Of a stretch of 64,000 nucleotides of DNA, positions 1 to 11,118 are shown in pieces. Both the position numbers and the translations under genes were made by a program. The stretch comes from Salarias fasciatus (Eukaryota; Chordata; Actinopteri; Blenniiformes; Blenniidae). The stretch covers positions 29,922,601 to 29,986,600 of the forward strand of contig NC_043751.1 in assembly GCF_902148845.1 (NCBI RefSeq), in the 5' to 3' direction. Under the pieces are notes generated by a model that did no database searches, was not told the DNA's origin, and worked only from the letters and a program-made list of their open reading frames with translations. How positions within the stretch are numbered: position 1 is the stretch's first letter; each line of letters opens with the position of its first letter.

Positions 1-125
1 GAAATGTGTACATGCATGTGCATAATGTGTACATGCACTTTAAATTATTATTGCATTGTAATATGCATATACAACTCTGTATTGAATTCAATTCAGCTTT
101 ATTTACATAGTGCCAAGTAAAACTG
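1..125 (-). repeat. Left-edge piece of the long array spacer
   Basis: The complement of this stretch matches the spacer near 19225-19310 and 47265-47350, from the TAAATAAAGCTGAATTGAA motif onwards. The array, or a copy of its spacer, therefore extends left of the window. Confidence 0.7.
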
Positions 126-169
126 TTCTTTTTAGATGTAGTCATTTATTTTTATTTATTGTATTATTT

Positions 170-170
<1 letters not shown>

Positions 171-249
<79 letters not shown>

Positions 250-250
250 C

Positions 251-342
<92 letters not shown>
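171..342. repeat. GT then TA microsatellite
   Basis: A short GT run grades into an almost pure TA repeat of about 150 bp, interrupted once by a TACATACATATACATAT block. It abuts the left end of the palindromic element. Confidence 0.97.
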
Positions 343-346
<4 letters not shown>

Positions 347-2420
347 TAGAGGTGTCCCCGACTAAGAATTTCCATAGTCGAATCTGATTCGTCCGATTCT
401 GCCAATAGTCGAATCTATCATCTTGTTTGGCGGAGTGGGGGGGAGCCACGGGCCGCGGAGCATGCCTACACAGGGCGTCGGAGCAGCGCAGCACAGTGCA
501 GAGCGGTGCTCACAAGGTACACGGAGCGTCGGCGCCTATGCCTACAGGCAGCCCTGATTGCACTAAGAATAATAAAAATAAATAAATTAATTAATTAATT
601 TAAAAAAAAAACCAGTGCAGCCAGGTAAAACAACACTTATTTTTTTCCCTACACACTGAAACACAGACTGGAACAAAGTGTCAGTGACTCTAAACATCAA
701 ACAAATGAAGTATAGTTCAAATGACCAGAACCAAACCCTCTTCTAACAAACGGGCTAAAGCATGTTATTTATTTATATCAAAAATCTCTGCAGATAAGCT
801 CACATTTTTTGGCTAAACAATTTCTCACATTATCTGCTCAAATTAAATGCAATAGGCTTAATTGCACTGTGTCGGTCCATTTCGCAGCGCAACATCCATG
901 CAAAAACAAACACTAAATTAAATAGAAGTAGCCTTTTAGATAAATAAAAATGATAATATAATAATAACCTAAAATATTACAATTAAACGAAATAAAAGCA
1001 TCAGCATTAAAAATGAGAATTGAGTAACAGAACCGTCTTTTATTAGCCCAATTATCTGGCTACTGACCCGTTTAAGGTGGAAAGCCATGTTGTTGTGAAG
1101 TGATATGAAAGGACACAATCTGCATTTGACTTTTTTTGGATCATTTTTGACTTGGTCTGAAGTTCTGGTTTTTTTCCTGACATTTTGAGCCTTTTAAAGT
1201 TCAGCCAAATCACCACCGAGATGCTGCTCTGTGACGGAGCTCTGTGCAAAATCGGATTGTGCCACTCACCATGGTGGTTCATTCACAAACAGTAAATAGA
1301 TAGAGTATATTGAATAAAAGTACAAGTAAAGTAAATTTTTCCACAGTGTATTTGATAGGCTAACATGTATATCAAATAGGCTTTATATCATGTTTATTTG
1401 GAAAAAACAAGCAATTCTATGTAAAATCAGTCATTCTTCGGCACCCCCATACAGCTGTGATGGAATGGTCCGTGTTGAATAACCACATTTTTTCGATGCT
1501 TCGACTGCGTGATTGGTAGTCGAATCAGGCCCCTTCGCAGAGCTCCGTCACAGAGCAGCATCTCGGTGGTGATTTGGCTGAACTTTAAAAGGCTCAAAAT
1601 GTCAGGAAAAAAACCAGAACTTCAGACCAGGTCAAAAATGATCCAAAAAAAGTCAAATGCAGATTGTGTCCTTTCATATCACTTCACAACAACATGGCTT
1701 TCCACCTTAAACGGGTCAGTAGCCAGATAATTGGGCTAATAAAAGACGGTTCTGTTACTCAATCCTCATTTTTAATGCTGATGCTTTTATTTCGTTTAAT
1801 TGTAATATTTTAGGTTATTATTATATTATTATTTTTATTTATCTAAAAGGCTACTTCTATTTAATTTAGTGTTTGTTTTTGCATGGATGTTGCGCTGCAA
1901 AACGGACCGACACAGTGCAATTAAGCCTATTGCATTTAATTTGAGCAGATAATGTGAGAAATTGTTTAGCCAAAAAATGTGAGCTTATCTGCAGAGATTT
2001 TAGATATAAATAAATGACATGCTTTAGCCCGTTTGTTAGAAGAGGGTTTGGTTCTGGTCATTTGAACTATACTTCATTTGTTTGATGTTTAGAGTCACAG
2101 ACACTTTGTTCCAGTCTGTGTTTCAGTGTGTAGGGAAAAAAATAAGTGTTGTTTTACCTGGCTGCACTGCTTTTTTTTAATTAATTAATTAATTATTTAT
2201 TTTTATTATTCTTAGTGCAATCAGGGCTGGCTGCAGGCACAGGCGCCGACGCTCCGTGTACCTTGTGAGCACCGCTCTGCACTGTGCTGCGCTGCTCCGA
2301 CGCCCTGTATAGGCATGCTCCGCGGCCCCGCGGCTCCCCCCCACTCCGCCAAACAAGATGATAGATTCGACTATTGGCAGAATCGGACGAATCAGAATTT
2401 CTTAGTCGGGGACACCTCTA
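347..2420. mobile_element. Palindromic (foldback) hAT-like element
   Basis: Both ends read TAGAGGTGTCCCCGACTA, inverted. The inverted identity continues through the whole arms, 347-1244 and 1538-2420, with a spacer of about 290 bp. Each arm encodes a degenerate stretch with LSYHFTTTWLSTL, which resembles a BED-type zinc finger of hAT transposases. The TAGAGGTG terminus fits hAT. No transposase catalytic domain remains. The 8-bp target duplication cannot be judged because one side is TA repeat. Confidence 0.75.
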
Positions 2421-2423
2421 ATT

Positions 2424-2484
2424 TGAACCCAGAGCTTTCTTGCTGTGAGGCAAGAATGCTAACCACTGCGCCACCGTGCGGCCC
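2424..2484 (-). repeat. Fragment of a tRNA-like dispersed repeat
   Basis: The complement reads as the head of the common fish repeat: GGTGGCGCAGTGGTTAGCA, then a B-box-like GGGTTCAAA. Same family as the repeats at 3486, 16905 and 29982. Confidence 0.65.
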
Positions 2485-2743
2485 ACCTGCAAGGTTTTTC
2501 TTCGATAACATTCATGTTTGATGTACATTTGTCTACTTGTTGAATTACTTTTGTATGGGTGGCATTCCTGGTTTTCAATGTTCCTCTGCTTCAAAACGCC
2601 CGATGTTACTGAGTGTTTTATGAAGCTTTGAAAATAGTCTGTTGGAGTCAATCAGGTGTGTTGGAGAGCACATTAACCATGCAGGACGGCAGTCCTGGAG
2701 GACCAGGAGTGTCTACCCCTTCTGAAATTGTATTGTGAATATA

Positions 2744-3473
2744 CCGTATTGGCCCGAATATAAGACGATATTTTTTTCCAGAAATTACATCCTCAAAAGT
2801 GGGGTCGTGTTATAATCGCGGATTTACGGTAGATGGTCAATACCCATCCGCGCCGCTAGATGGAGCCAAAGTATCACTGACCAGAGAGCGAGTGGAGCGA
2901 TGAAATGAGATCAAATGATCTGATGAAAAATGGCAGATCATCAAAGTTATGATATCAACTTTAAACTGATGGTGATCAACGCAGCAGAGTCATCAAACTA
3001 CTGCCAAGCCGCCAGGAGGTCTGGTGGAGCAGAGCGCCTTGTTCGATATTGGAGAGCACAGAAAAAACGCCTACAGATGCTAACGCTATGAGAAAAACTT
3101 TCCGTGGTCCTGAGAGACGCTTCAGAGAGACTGATAGAAGGGAGAGTGAATACGTCTCTGAAAGACGGAAAGACGGAATGTCCACCACCAGAGCCTGATT
3201 CAGCGAAAGGCACTGGAAAGTTATTTACATCATTTATGTAGTTTTGACCCCTTGAGGCTTCTTATTTGTTGCTTATTGTTTCTTATTTTGAGAAAGAATA
3301 AATTTTTTCATTTTATATCTTGTGAAATGTTATCTCAGTTGTGAGTTTTTGAGTTTATAATAATTGTATAATAAAAAGTTGTTTTATGAGTGACCTTACT
3401 GTCTTCAGCATTTTTTTTCTTCCCAAAATGATTTTTGAAAAATAGGGGTCGTCTAATATTCGGGCCAATACGG
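2744..3473. mobile_element. pogo/Tigger-like MITE with a remnant HTH
   Basis: Terminal inverted repeats CCGTATTGGCCCGAATATAA are flanked by TA duplications (2742-2743 and 3474-3475). Inside, around 2947-3080, the plus strand reads YDINFKLMVINAAESSN and then CQAARRSGG and VRYWRAQKKRL. This pattern fits the N-terminal psq/CENP-B-type helix-turn-helix of pogo transposases. No DDE domain remains. About 730 bp. Confidence 0.8.
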
Positions 3474-3485
3474 TATTTTATGAAC

Positions 3486-3735
3486 CCACGCGTGGGTTCT
3501 CTCTGGGCTTCTCTCCGGCTTCCTCCCGCGGTCCAAAAACATGCATGTCAGGTTAATTGGTCACCTTAAATTGCCCCTCGGTATGAATGTGTGCGTGAAT
3601 GGTTGTATGTCTGTATATATGTCAGCCCTGCAACAGGCTGGCGACCTGTCCAGAGCTCACCTCGCCTTTGCCCACAGCAGCTGGGATCGGCTCCAGCCAC
3701 ACGCGACCCCGAAAGGGAGAAGCGGTAGATAATGA
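3486..3735 (+). repeat. tRNA-like dispersed fish repeat, body and tail
   Basis: Carries the body motifs GGCTTCCTCCCGCGGTCCAAA, GACCTGTCC and GGGATCGGCTCCAGC, ending in an AATGAATGAT tail. It may be the other half of the fragment at 2424-2484, split by later insertions. Confidence 0.6.
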
Positions 3736-4356
3736 ATGATTGAATGAATATATTTTATGAACAGGTTTGAATTCAATTGCAATGAATTATCCAGCACTTT
3801 AAAAATTCAGGGTAGTTTATTACCTTGGGGGACAGTTAAAGGATTCATACTTTCTATAACACTTAACATCTGTTCAGTGGCAGGGTAAATGAGAAACCCT
3901 TTGGATTGAATGTCTCTATTGCAAACACCTTATTGAAGCCAATCTGAATACTTACACTGGTTATGAGTCAGTTAGATTTGAAAAGCCATGTGATTCTGAT
4001 GGCTCATCATAATATGTAAAGTGTGTAACTATCGGTGCTTTACATACATTTTTCTTCAGAGTCAAGAGTTTAAGTTGCAGTATCAGACAGTCAAATGGAA
4101 TCCTTGTAAGGTCCTTGTACCCATGAAGAAGTTTAATTTCATGACCAAGCTTGGCTGGACTCTGCTTTCAAACAAGACAAGTTTATATAAACAAGCCTGC
4201 AGTTTCATCTTTGCACCCTTCCTCTGGAGGAGAGCCTTAAGTCGTCAACCTCACAGCATCAGGCCCAGAGAAGCTTAAGTTGAATTCATTCTGGATTGAA
4301 TGAGGTCACCCTAAGGGCTTGAAGACACTCAAAACCAAATGGATTTATCAAATGTG
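3736..4356 (-). other. Class Y 3' flank of MT1
   Basis: Single-copy-like AT-rich DNA shared with the MT2 3' flank (10215-10970). The GAGCCTTAAGTCG junction at about 4232 is uninterrupted, so MT1 and MT2 lack the CA-bearing block inserted at this point in the 3/4, 9/10 and 11/12 spacers. No gene seen. Confidence 0.6.
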
Positions 4357-4503
4357 TTTATTTACACTCCAAATACAAAATAGATAATCCATACAAATGT
4401 AAATGTATCAGGCCATATTCATATAAAGTGCTCCATCATGGTCATGTTGATTCAAAGTGCTCCACCATGGCGGCAGGGATGTGCTGGTGCTGCAGGACGG
4501 TCA

Positions 4504-5035
4504 TCAGCAGCAGCTGGAATTGCATGTCTTCTCTTTGCACACACAGCCAGAGGCACATTTGCTGCACCCGGGTGGGCAGCATGGGCAGCAGCCTAGAAAG
4601 ACACAGATTGTGAGATGTGAGATGCAGACGAGACCGTTTTGATTAAAGACATGTCAGATTTGGGCCAAACTGCTGGTCAGGCTCAAAACATCTTCATGTT
4701 TCAGATTACACAAAACCACTGCAATGAAGTCAAGAACAGTCACCTGTTGAGTGTCATGCATACAGGCCTAAAATCAATCCTCAAAGTTCACATTCGTCTC
4801 AAGATTTAACATTCAAAGGGTTTTAAACAGAGGATCAGAGGCCTGGGTTCCACTTACTCTTCTTGCATTTGCTGCAGCAACAATCGCAGCAACAGCAGCT
4901 TGAGTCACATTTGTGGCATTCAGCTGAAAAACAGGAGACACACGGTCAGCTTCAAAAGTTAAAATGTGAACAAACCAAAGCCACGCAGAGAGAACAAGAC
5001 TCACGCTTTTTGCACTTGCACTGGCAGGGGTCCAT
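4504..5035 (-). CDS. mt: Metallothionein MT1, atypical Cys-rich beta domain
   Basis: Cytosolic thiol protein expected to chelate Zn, Cd or Cu(I) and buffer metal and redox stress. Exons are 5005-5035, 4858-4923 and 4504-4592. Both introns are GT-AG and phase 1; intron 2 ends TAG where the paralogues end CAG. The product is 61 residues. It starts [10 protein letters not shown], then Pro-11, then [16 protein letters not shown] and SKCKK (13 Cys and His-14 before residue 33). Exon 3 has the canonical alpha-domain spacing [12 protein letters not shown] and ends NSSCC without the usual final Gln. Total Cys is 24, against about 20 of 60 in ordinary fish metallothioneins. Gly-48 replaces the Asp found in most paralogues. 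The start has G at -3 and G at +4. The poly(A) signal is at 4357-4362. Promoter class A with 3' flank class Y. It is the only complete copy without a divergent partner. Confidence 0.96.
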
Positions 5036-5141
5036 GTCTCAGCAGTTGGCTTGTTGGTCCACGGAGAGAGGAGCTGCTGGTAAGGTGTGTTCTTCCTGGA
5101 AGGAGTCAGTGAGTTGTGACTGTAGGCTGGAGAGGCGGCCC

Positions 5142-5271
5142 TTTTATACTGTCCAGGCAACAACAGTACCGTGTGCAAAATGCGTCTGTCACGCTGAACG
5201 CGGGCAAACATTACAAACATTACAAGCATTACAAGGCAATTTGTTCACACAGTGTGGTTTATCCTACCAAT
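5142..5271 (-). promoter_or_regulatory. MT1 proximal promoter (class A)
   Basis: TATAAAA (complement of 5142-5148), one MRE core TGCACAC (complement of 5171-5177), three TTGTAATG units and an inverted CCAAT at 5267-5271. A full MRE match, TGCACACGGCCC, lies farther up at 5612-5623. MTF-1 is the known MRE-binding activator of vertebrate metallothioneins. Confidence 0.85.
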
Positions 5272-6198
5272 AGCAAGGACACACACATTCCCAGGCCGGA
5301 GCAGGATTTATTACATAAGACCAAATTTTATTACCGTGCAGAGAAAAATCAAACTCTGAATAAAAAGTTATTTTATTATATATTGATTTTTGTTTTTAAT
5401 ATTGCACTTTGCAATGTTTTTTGTAATATGAAAAGTGCATTATAAATAAAGATTGATTGATTGATAATGAAGTATTCACAGGACAGAATAAATCATTAGG
5501 ACACATGGAAGACAACAGTTTGATCTGAACATAAAGTTACTGAAAAGAGGAAACACTAAACAGCACGTGTGACTGTCTCACTTGCGTTTTACAATCCTGT
5601 ACTAAAAAAATTGCACACGGCCCAACAGGAAACATACAAAGAAGAGCTGACATATTTTAATCAAAGTTTAAGAAAAAAGAAAAACAATTCTACAAAACAA
5701 ATCAATATCTCCCACTGTTTCTGATTAATCTGTTATCAGTATATTGATGAAAGTAATTTTCTTATTTTTTACTGAAGTTAGAAATTATTAATATTGACAG
5801 ATTGCCAGAATTACTTAATTAATACTGGACTTGAGCTTCTTCAAGTTGCTGTTTGTGAATGTTAATGCCAGAAATACTTTCCTATTTATTTATTTTTTCA
5901 TATGTTAATCTAGGTTTTGATTTAAATTCTGAACTAAACATGAAAAAGTGTTAATTGTTATCAAAAATCGTAGTTTGTTTAACCATTTGTCCTGATGATC
6001 CAGCGGAACATGGAAAGTGATCACTTATTTTTTTCCACATGAATGTGTTCAGTCTGAATCAGACACACAGTGCACTGATTTTGTTTCTACTGTAGCAGGT
6101 TGAAAACTTCTCATAACTCACTGTTTGATAAGCAAAAAACCAGTGTTTTATTCTAATAAACTACAGAGACAGTGATTTCTAATTACAGTTTAATAAAT

Positions 6199-6237
<39 letters not shown>

Positions 6238-7640
6238 GTTGTCTTATATTTTGGAAAATGTATTTCTTTCATTTGGATCATGAAATCAAAACAGTCATTC
6301 TTCTCTTTTGCTGTGCTTCCTGGAGTTTTTGGGTTTGTGCACACGGCACACACACACGTCAGAGGCGCGCTCGCTGCTCTTCCTCGTGCTGCTCTGCGCT
6401 CGGCCGCTTCGCTCTTTGCACCCGTCATGAACGCACCACGCGCTGTAGGAAAAAACGCTTTCAAGAGCGACTCGGGCGCACAAGAGACGCGACAAGATTC
6501 TTAATATAACATAAAGCTCTAAATAGACTACTTATCAGTACCAGCTATAGTTATATTAGTATAAACAGACATAATAGCACTTTCATGTTGAAATAAAGAA
6601 AATGAGCTGAAGCTACTAGAACAAAATTATCAACTACAAAAATGAATCATAAAAATTTCAACTTTTCTTGCCTCCATGAAATTGCGGACAGAAATGTTAT
6701 GATACTTTATTCTGTCCATCCCACCTATTTTGTATCCCAAATTTAGCCACAGAAACAATATACATTGCTGTAAAGAGTATTTAACGACAGGAGTAGAATC
6801 GTGAACGTAGCACTGACCCCTTTGCACCGCTGCAGTGGAGGGTTGTTTTCCCACTATTTTTTTCTTTCTTTTTTAATGGGGTGTGACTCATGCGAAAAGT
6901 GCAGCGTGCTGGGCGGAGATCTGAAGATCAGTACAAGTTCCTCATAATTTACAATAATTTTTTTTTTAATGAAAAATGCAGATTTTTAGCTCAATAGCTC
7001 CCAAGTTATTTGACCTATTGACTCCAGATCACTCGTGCATGTCACATTACTACACAGGGTGGTTCAGACACATCTCTTTGTATAATCTATTTATATTTTT
7101 TTTTAGAATTAAGTATTTTTGCTCAACAGCCTCCAAGTGATTTGACCTAATATTTCAAAATAAACATTAATAAAGCATTCATTAATTTTTATTGTGGTTC
7201 AGTGTTGTTTTTTAAGCAGTGGATTCAAGATATGTTCTATTAAGTAACATAAAGAAGATGCTTGCTCATGTCGATCTGTGAAAGTGTCCAGATATGACTA
7301 TGCTGTAATTGGCACTTTATCAATAAAGCTGAATTGAATTGAGGTGAGTCGTCATCTGTAGTAATTCACTTTTATTCTACAATCTGAGTATGGTCTTACT
7401 GGACATTTGTGCAGGGCTAAACAACTTGCGACTGGCTTGACTGTTTTATGGAGTGTTGACCATCATGAAGGACCATCATGAAGCGTGTTTCATCATTCCT
7501 CTTTCATGCTACTGATTAGCTCGATGTTAAATGAGTGTAATTGCCTAGTAGCTAGCTTGCTAATGGTCCCTCACATCACAGACATCAGCTGTGCCTAAAG
7601 CACCGCCATCTTACCTATTACATCCCCAATGATGCTCCAG
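5272..7640. other. Upstream region of MT1
   Basis: Class A upstream sequence, a TATC microsatellite (6201-6237), the distal MRE cluster, then sequence like 14100-14520. Beyond about 6990 it resembles 23200-23400, sharing a CCCAAGTTATTTGACCTA motif. At 7000-7640 I see only AT-rich sequence with the tail of a common repeat near 7310-7335. The divergent partner expected here is missing. Confidence 0.5.
6338..6480. promoter_or_regulatory. Distal MRE cluster of MT1
   Basis: Four MRE cores in about 140 bp: TGCACACGGCAC at 6338-6349, TGCGCTCGGCCG at 6395-6406, TGCACCC at 6417-6423, and TGCGCCC on the other strand at 6474-6480. It lies about 1.2-1.4 kb above the predicted start site. An AP-1-like TGACTCA is at 6884-6890. 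The enhancer role is inferred. Confidence 0.6.
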
Positions 7641-8640
7641 ACAACGGTGTGACTTCAATGAATGAACGCTTTATTCCGGCATACATTTTCCATCAACCCC
7701 AGGGTGCGAAGAGCGCCTACAAATACCTGATGTCATCACCACGTGATCAGACACACACCACATCCCCCCCTTCTCAAAAACACAACAACAACCCAGTGCA
7801 ATAGCTGTGACACGATAAAGTGACACAGTGATTCAACCTGTCTCGATAAACCAAGTGGACTACCGGTTTACCTCTATAGCCCTGTGGATTATTCTGCCAC
7901 GTCACGGGATATGTACCTCAGCTTAAAAATCTGTGATGTCGTCCTGGAGGTATACAGGCCTCTGGCGGGCCCTGACTGGACGAGCTTCTGGCTGCACTGG
8001 CTCAGATGGCACAGCCAACTCAGAGGGTTGCCCTGCCGGAATCTCCATCTGTGCTGGAGTCTAACGGCACACGAGGAGGGTCCCAGACCTCATCTGTCGT
8101 GACGAGATCTGAGGCAGTCAGCAGACCAGGCAGTGACGGCGGCGCCACCCCTCGGAGGTGACTGCATGCCAGCGTGAACCGTCTGCCAGGCGGAAAGTGG
8201 GCAGTCCCAGCTGTGGTGCGACCTGCAGCGGTGCAGACCAGAAAGAGAGCAGCTTGCGGGAGCGAGTGGGTCGCCAGACTCGAACCCAGTCCAACACGGC
8301 CAGTGCTGGATGCTTTGCACAATGTTTCTTATTGAACCACCGTTTGATGCGCCGTTGCTGCTCCGCCACTCTGTCCCTGGTGGAAGTTGTCGCTGCTGGG
8401 ACATTACTAACAGGGCGGCGCAGGCGATCCAGAGGGAGCTGTAGCTCACACCCCAGCATCAGGAGGGCCGGTGAGCTGCCAGTTGTGGAGTGTGGTGTTG
8501 CTCTGTAGTGCGTTAACGTGCTCTGCAGAGAGTCTGAAAACGGAAGGCCGTCTGCCATGTGCGCCTTGAGCCCGTTCTTTAAGGTCTGATAAAACCTCTC
8601 CACGCTGCCATTGGCCTGCGGGAGGTACAGGGCAGTCCTG
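7640..8640 (-). mobile_element. Ty3/gypsy LTR retrotransposon fossil, partial
   Basis: On the minus strand, an integrase C-terminal region (8118-8630) is recognisable from MERFYQTLKNGLKAHM and LTHYRATPHSTTG. It is followed by a polypurine tract and a short LTR-like segment to about 7640. Only the 3' part of the element is present. It is clearly broken and looks old. No gag, protease or reverse transcriptase seen. Confidence 0.75.
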
Positions 8641-8819
8641 ATGTGTTTAATCCCTCTTCCCTGTGACTTGGTTTATGACACATGAACACAGAACTGTGTC
8701 AAATTGCCTGTTGGTTACCTGTGATGCCTGCTGATTATTCATGTCTGATTGAAAAAACAGAAACTTGTTCTTGAGGACTTACGTCAATATTTATGTAACA
8801 CACACACATTCTGAAAGGC

Positions 8820-8935
8820 CTCGGCAGACTTCAAATGAGCCATTTTAATCGCGATTAATCGTGATTTACTCCAGGATTGGGATGCGATTAATTGCGATTA
8901 AGAAATTTCATCGTTGCCCAGCTCTAATTATTATA
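8820..8935. repeat. hAT-type repeat end fragment
   Basis: Contains TTAATCGCGATTAATCG and GTTGCCCAGCTCTAA, motifs I recognise from one end of a widespread fish DNA-transposon repeat. No matching opposite end seen. Confidence 0.45.
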
Positions 8936-8975
8936 TTTTATTTTGATTCATATTGAGCTTCAACATGATAAATAT

Positions 8976-9715
8976 TAGGGATGTCCCGATCAAGTTTTTT
9001 GCCACCGATTCCGAGTCCGAGTCCTATCATTTTGAGTATCTGCCGATTCTGAGTCCCGATCCGATTCTTTTCTAATATAATAAAATATTTACATTACCTA
9101 TAAAAAAACTAAAAAAACTTATGAAAAGTTCTCCTTTTTTATTTTCTTAACGTCAATTCAAAACAACACTTAGAACTGTGCATGTCTGAGACTAAAAATA
9201 ACAATCAGAAAATAAATAAATTTTCTCTTTAATTACATCTTTCTGTAGCACGGAAAACCTAAATACATCTCATTTAACCCATTAAAGCCGGGCATGCATT
9301 ACCGCTGAAGCATGCTTCAGTGTGCAGCAGTGGCCAGAAACGTTCCATACAAAGTTAGGAGGCAGAGCAGGAACACGATCTGGACCCAGAAACAGGATCA
9401 GTTATGCATATGCGTGAGTTTGATGCATTTCATTGCCCAAGAAACAGCCGATTAGCGCAAAGAAGAAGAAAAAAGACCCGGCATCAATGGTAGAACTGTG
9501 CAACAGCGCTTCCGGGTTTAATGATAGAATTGCGCAACAACGCCACTACCGAAAATGCGTCCCGGCTTCAGTGGGTTAAAAAGGAAATTAAAGAAAAAAT
9601 AAACATATGTATCCAACTGAGTCCAAATCGGGAGGAAACTTCCGATCCCGAGCGAGTCCATAATCACGTGATCGGGGCCGATTTCCGATCACATGATCGG
9701 ATCGGGACATCCCTA
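8976..9715. mobile_element. hAT-like MITE
   Basis: Terminal inverted repeats TAGGGATGTCCCGATC and its complement are flanked by near-identical 8-bp duplications (ATAAATAT and ATAAATAC). About 740 bp including a nested element. No coding capacity. Confidence 0.85.
9278..9575. mobile_element. Nested TTAA-type (piggyBac-like) MITE
   Basis: Inverted ends CCCATTAAAGCCGGG and CCCGGCTTCAGTGGG are flanked by TTAA on both sides (9274-9277 and 9576-9579). It sits wholly inside the hAT-like MITE, so it inserted later. Confidence 0.75.
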
Positions 9716-9763
9716 ATAAATACCAATAACAGTAAAGGCTCAGATGAAACATCTGTATCATTG

Positions 9764-10215
9764 TTAAAGCGACACCAAGGAACTTTTCAGCCTTAAATAT
9801 CTTTTGTGATGATACATCGACTTACAACTCATTGAATGACCCCTCTGTCACGGCCTGAGGGTGTCAGTATTGCTTTCACTTGGACTAAGCAGCTGTGCGG
9901 AGGGTGGTAGGAACCCTGCACACTAAAAAAACTCCAAATGTGAGGACTGCTTTACGGCATGCGTCACATCATGATATAACATTGTTTAGCCACCATTAGA
10001 TTCATGACCTCGTCGCTATCCGTCCTTCACACAGCCACTGGAAACAAATGTAAGCGAGTTCAGTCCGACAGCATGCCACCGGGAGCAGCATTTTACCACG
10101 CCACGCGCTAGTCCTCATGGGAACTGTAGTATTCGTTCAGGCAAAACACTACCGCTTTTGTCCACTGGCGCCGCCAAAATCAACGAAAACTGAAAGTTCC
10201 TCAGTGTTGCTTTAA
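9764..10215. mobile_element. TTAA-flanked MITE
   Basis: TTAAAGCGACACCAAGGAAC at the left is matched by the complement at the right end (TTAAAGCAACACTGAGGAAC). TTAA at both borders suggests a piggyBac- or Kolobok-type element. It lies in the flank of MT2 where other copies read CTGTTAAGTGGCAG. Confidence 0.75.
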
Positions 10216-10437
10216 GTGGCAGTGTAAATGAGAAACCCTTTGGATTGAATGTCTCTATTGCAAACACCTTATTGAAGCCAATCTGAATACTTATACTGGT
10301 TATGAGTCAATTGGATTTGAAAAGCCATGTGATTCCGATGGCTCATCCTAATATGTAAAGTCTGTAATTATCAGTGCTTTACATACATTTTTGTTCGGAT
10401 TCAAGAGTTTAAGCTGCAGTATCAGACAGTCAAATGG

Positions 10438-10714
10438 GTTCCTGGGGCGGCTGTGTATTAGTGGGGAGAGCAGTTGTCTGACAGTCTGGAGGTTGTTAGT
10501 TTGATTCCTGACTCCCACTGTCTGCATGTCGAAGTGTCTTTGGGCAAAACGCTGTACCCTGAATTGTCCCTGGTGGATGAATTGAGCACCTTGCATGGCA
10601 GCCGCCTCCACCGGTGTGTGAATGTGTGTGTGAATGGGTAGATGTGATAATGCAGTGTGAAGCGCTTTGGGCTCAGCGAATGCAGATAGAAAAGCACTAC
10701 ATAAGTGTAGTCCA
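10438..10714. repeat. Dispersed fish repeat inserted in the MT2 3' flank
   Basis: Contains motifs of a common teleost repeat: GTCTTTGGGCAAAACGCTG, GCACCTTGCATGGCAGCC and GTGAAGCGCTTTGGGCTC. The uninterrupted site can be read at about 4100 in the MT1 flank. Confidence 0.7.
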
Positions 10715-11118
10715 TTCCTTGTAAGGTGCTTCAACCCATGAAGAAGTTTAATTTCATGACCAAGCTTGGCTGGAATCTGCTTTGAAACAAGACAAGTTTA
10801 TCTGAACAGGCCTGCAGTTTCATCTTTGCACCCTTCCTCTGGAGGAGAGCCTTAAGTCGTCAACCTCACAGCATCGGGCCCAGAGAAGCTGAGGTTGCAC
10901 TCATTCTGGATTGAATGAGGTCACCTTTAGGGCTTGAAGACACTCAGAACCAAATGAAGTTATCAAATATGTTTATTTACACTCCAAATACAAAATAGAT
11001 AATCCATACAAATGTAAATGTATCAGGCCATATTCATATAAAGTGCTCCATCATGGTCATATTGATTCAAAGTGCTCCACCATGGCGGCAGGGATGTGCT
11101 GGTGCTGCAGGACGGTCA

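Noticed and set aside
110-387. Tyr/Ile-rich open frames on both strands
   Set aside because: They are translations of the TA microsatellite.
4863-5273. A 130-157 residue open frame spanning exons 1-2 of each copy, on the opposite or same strand
   Set aside because: It reads through both spliced introns. Its conservation follows from that of the metallothionein gene, and the Gln-rich text is the complement of Cys codons.
8118-8603. 161-residue open frame as a host gene
   Set aside because: The motifs are those of a Ty3/gypsy integrase C-terminus, followed by a polypurine tract; treated as a fossil.
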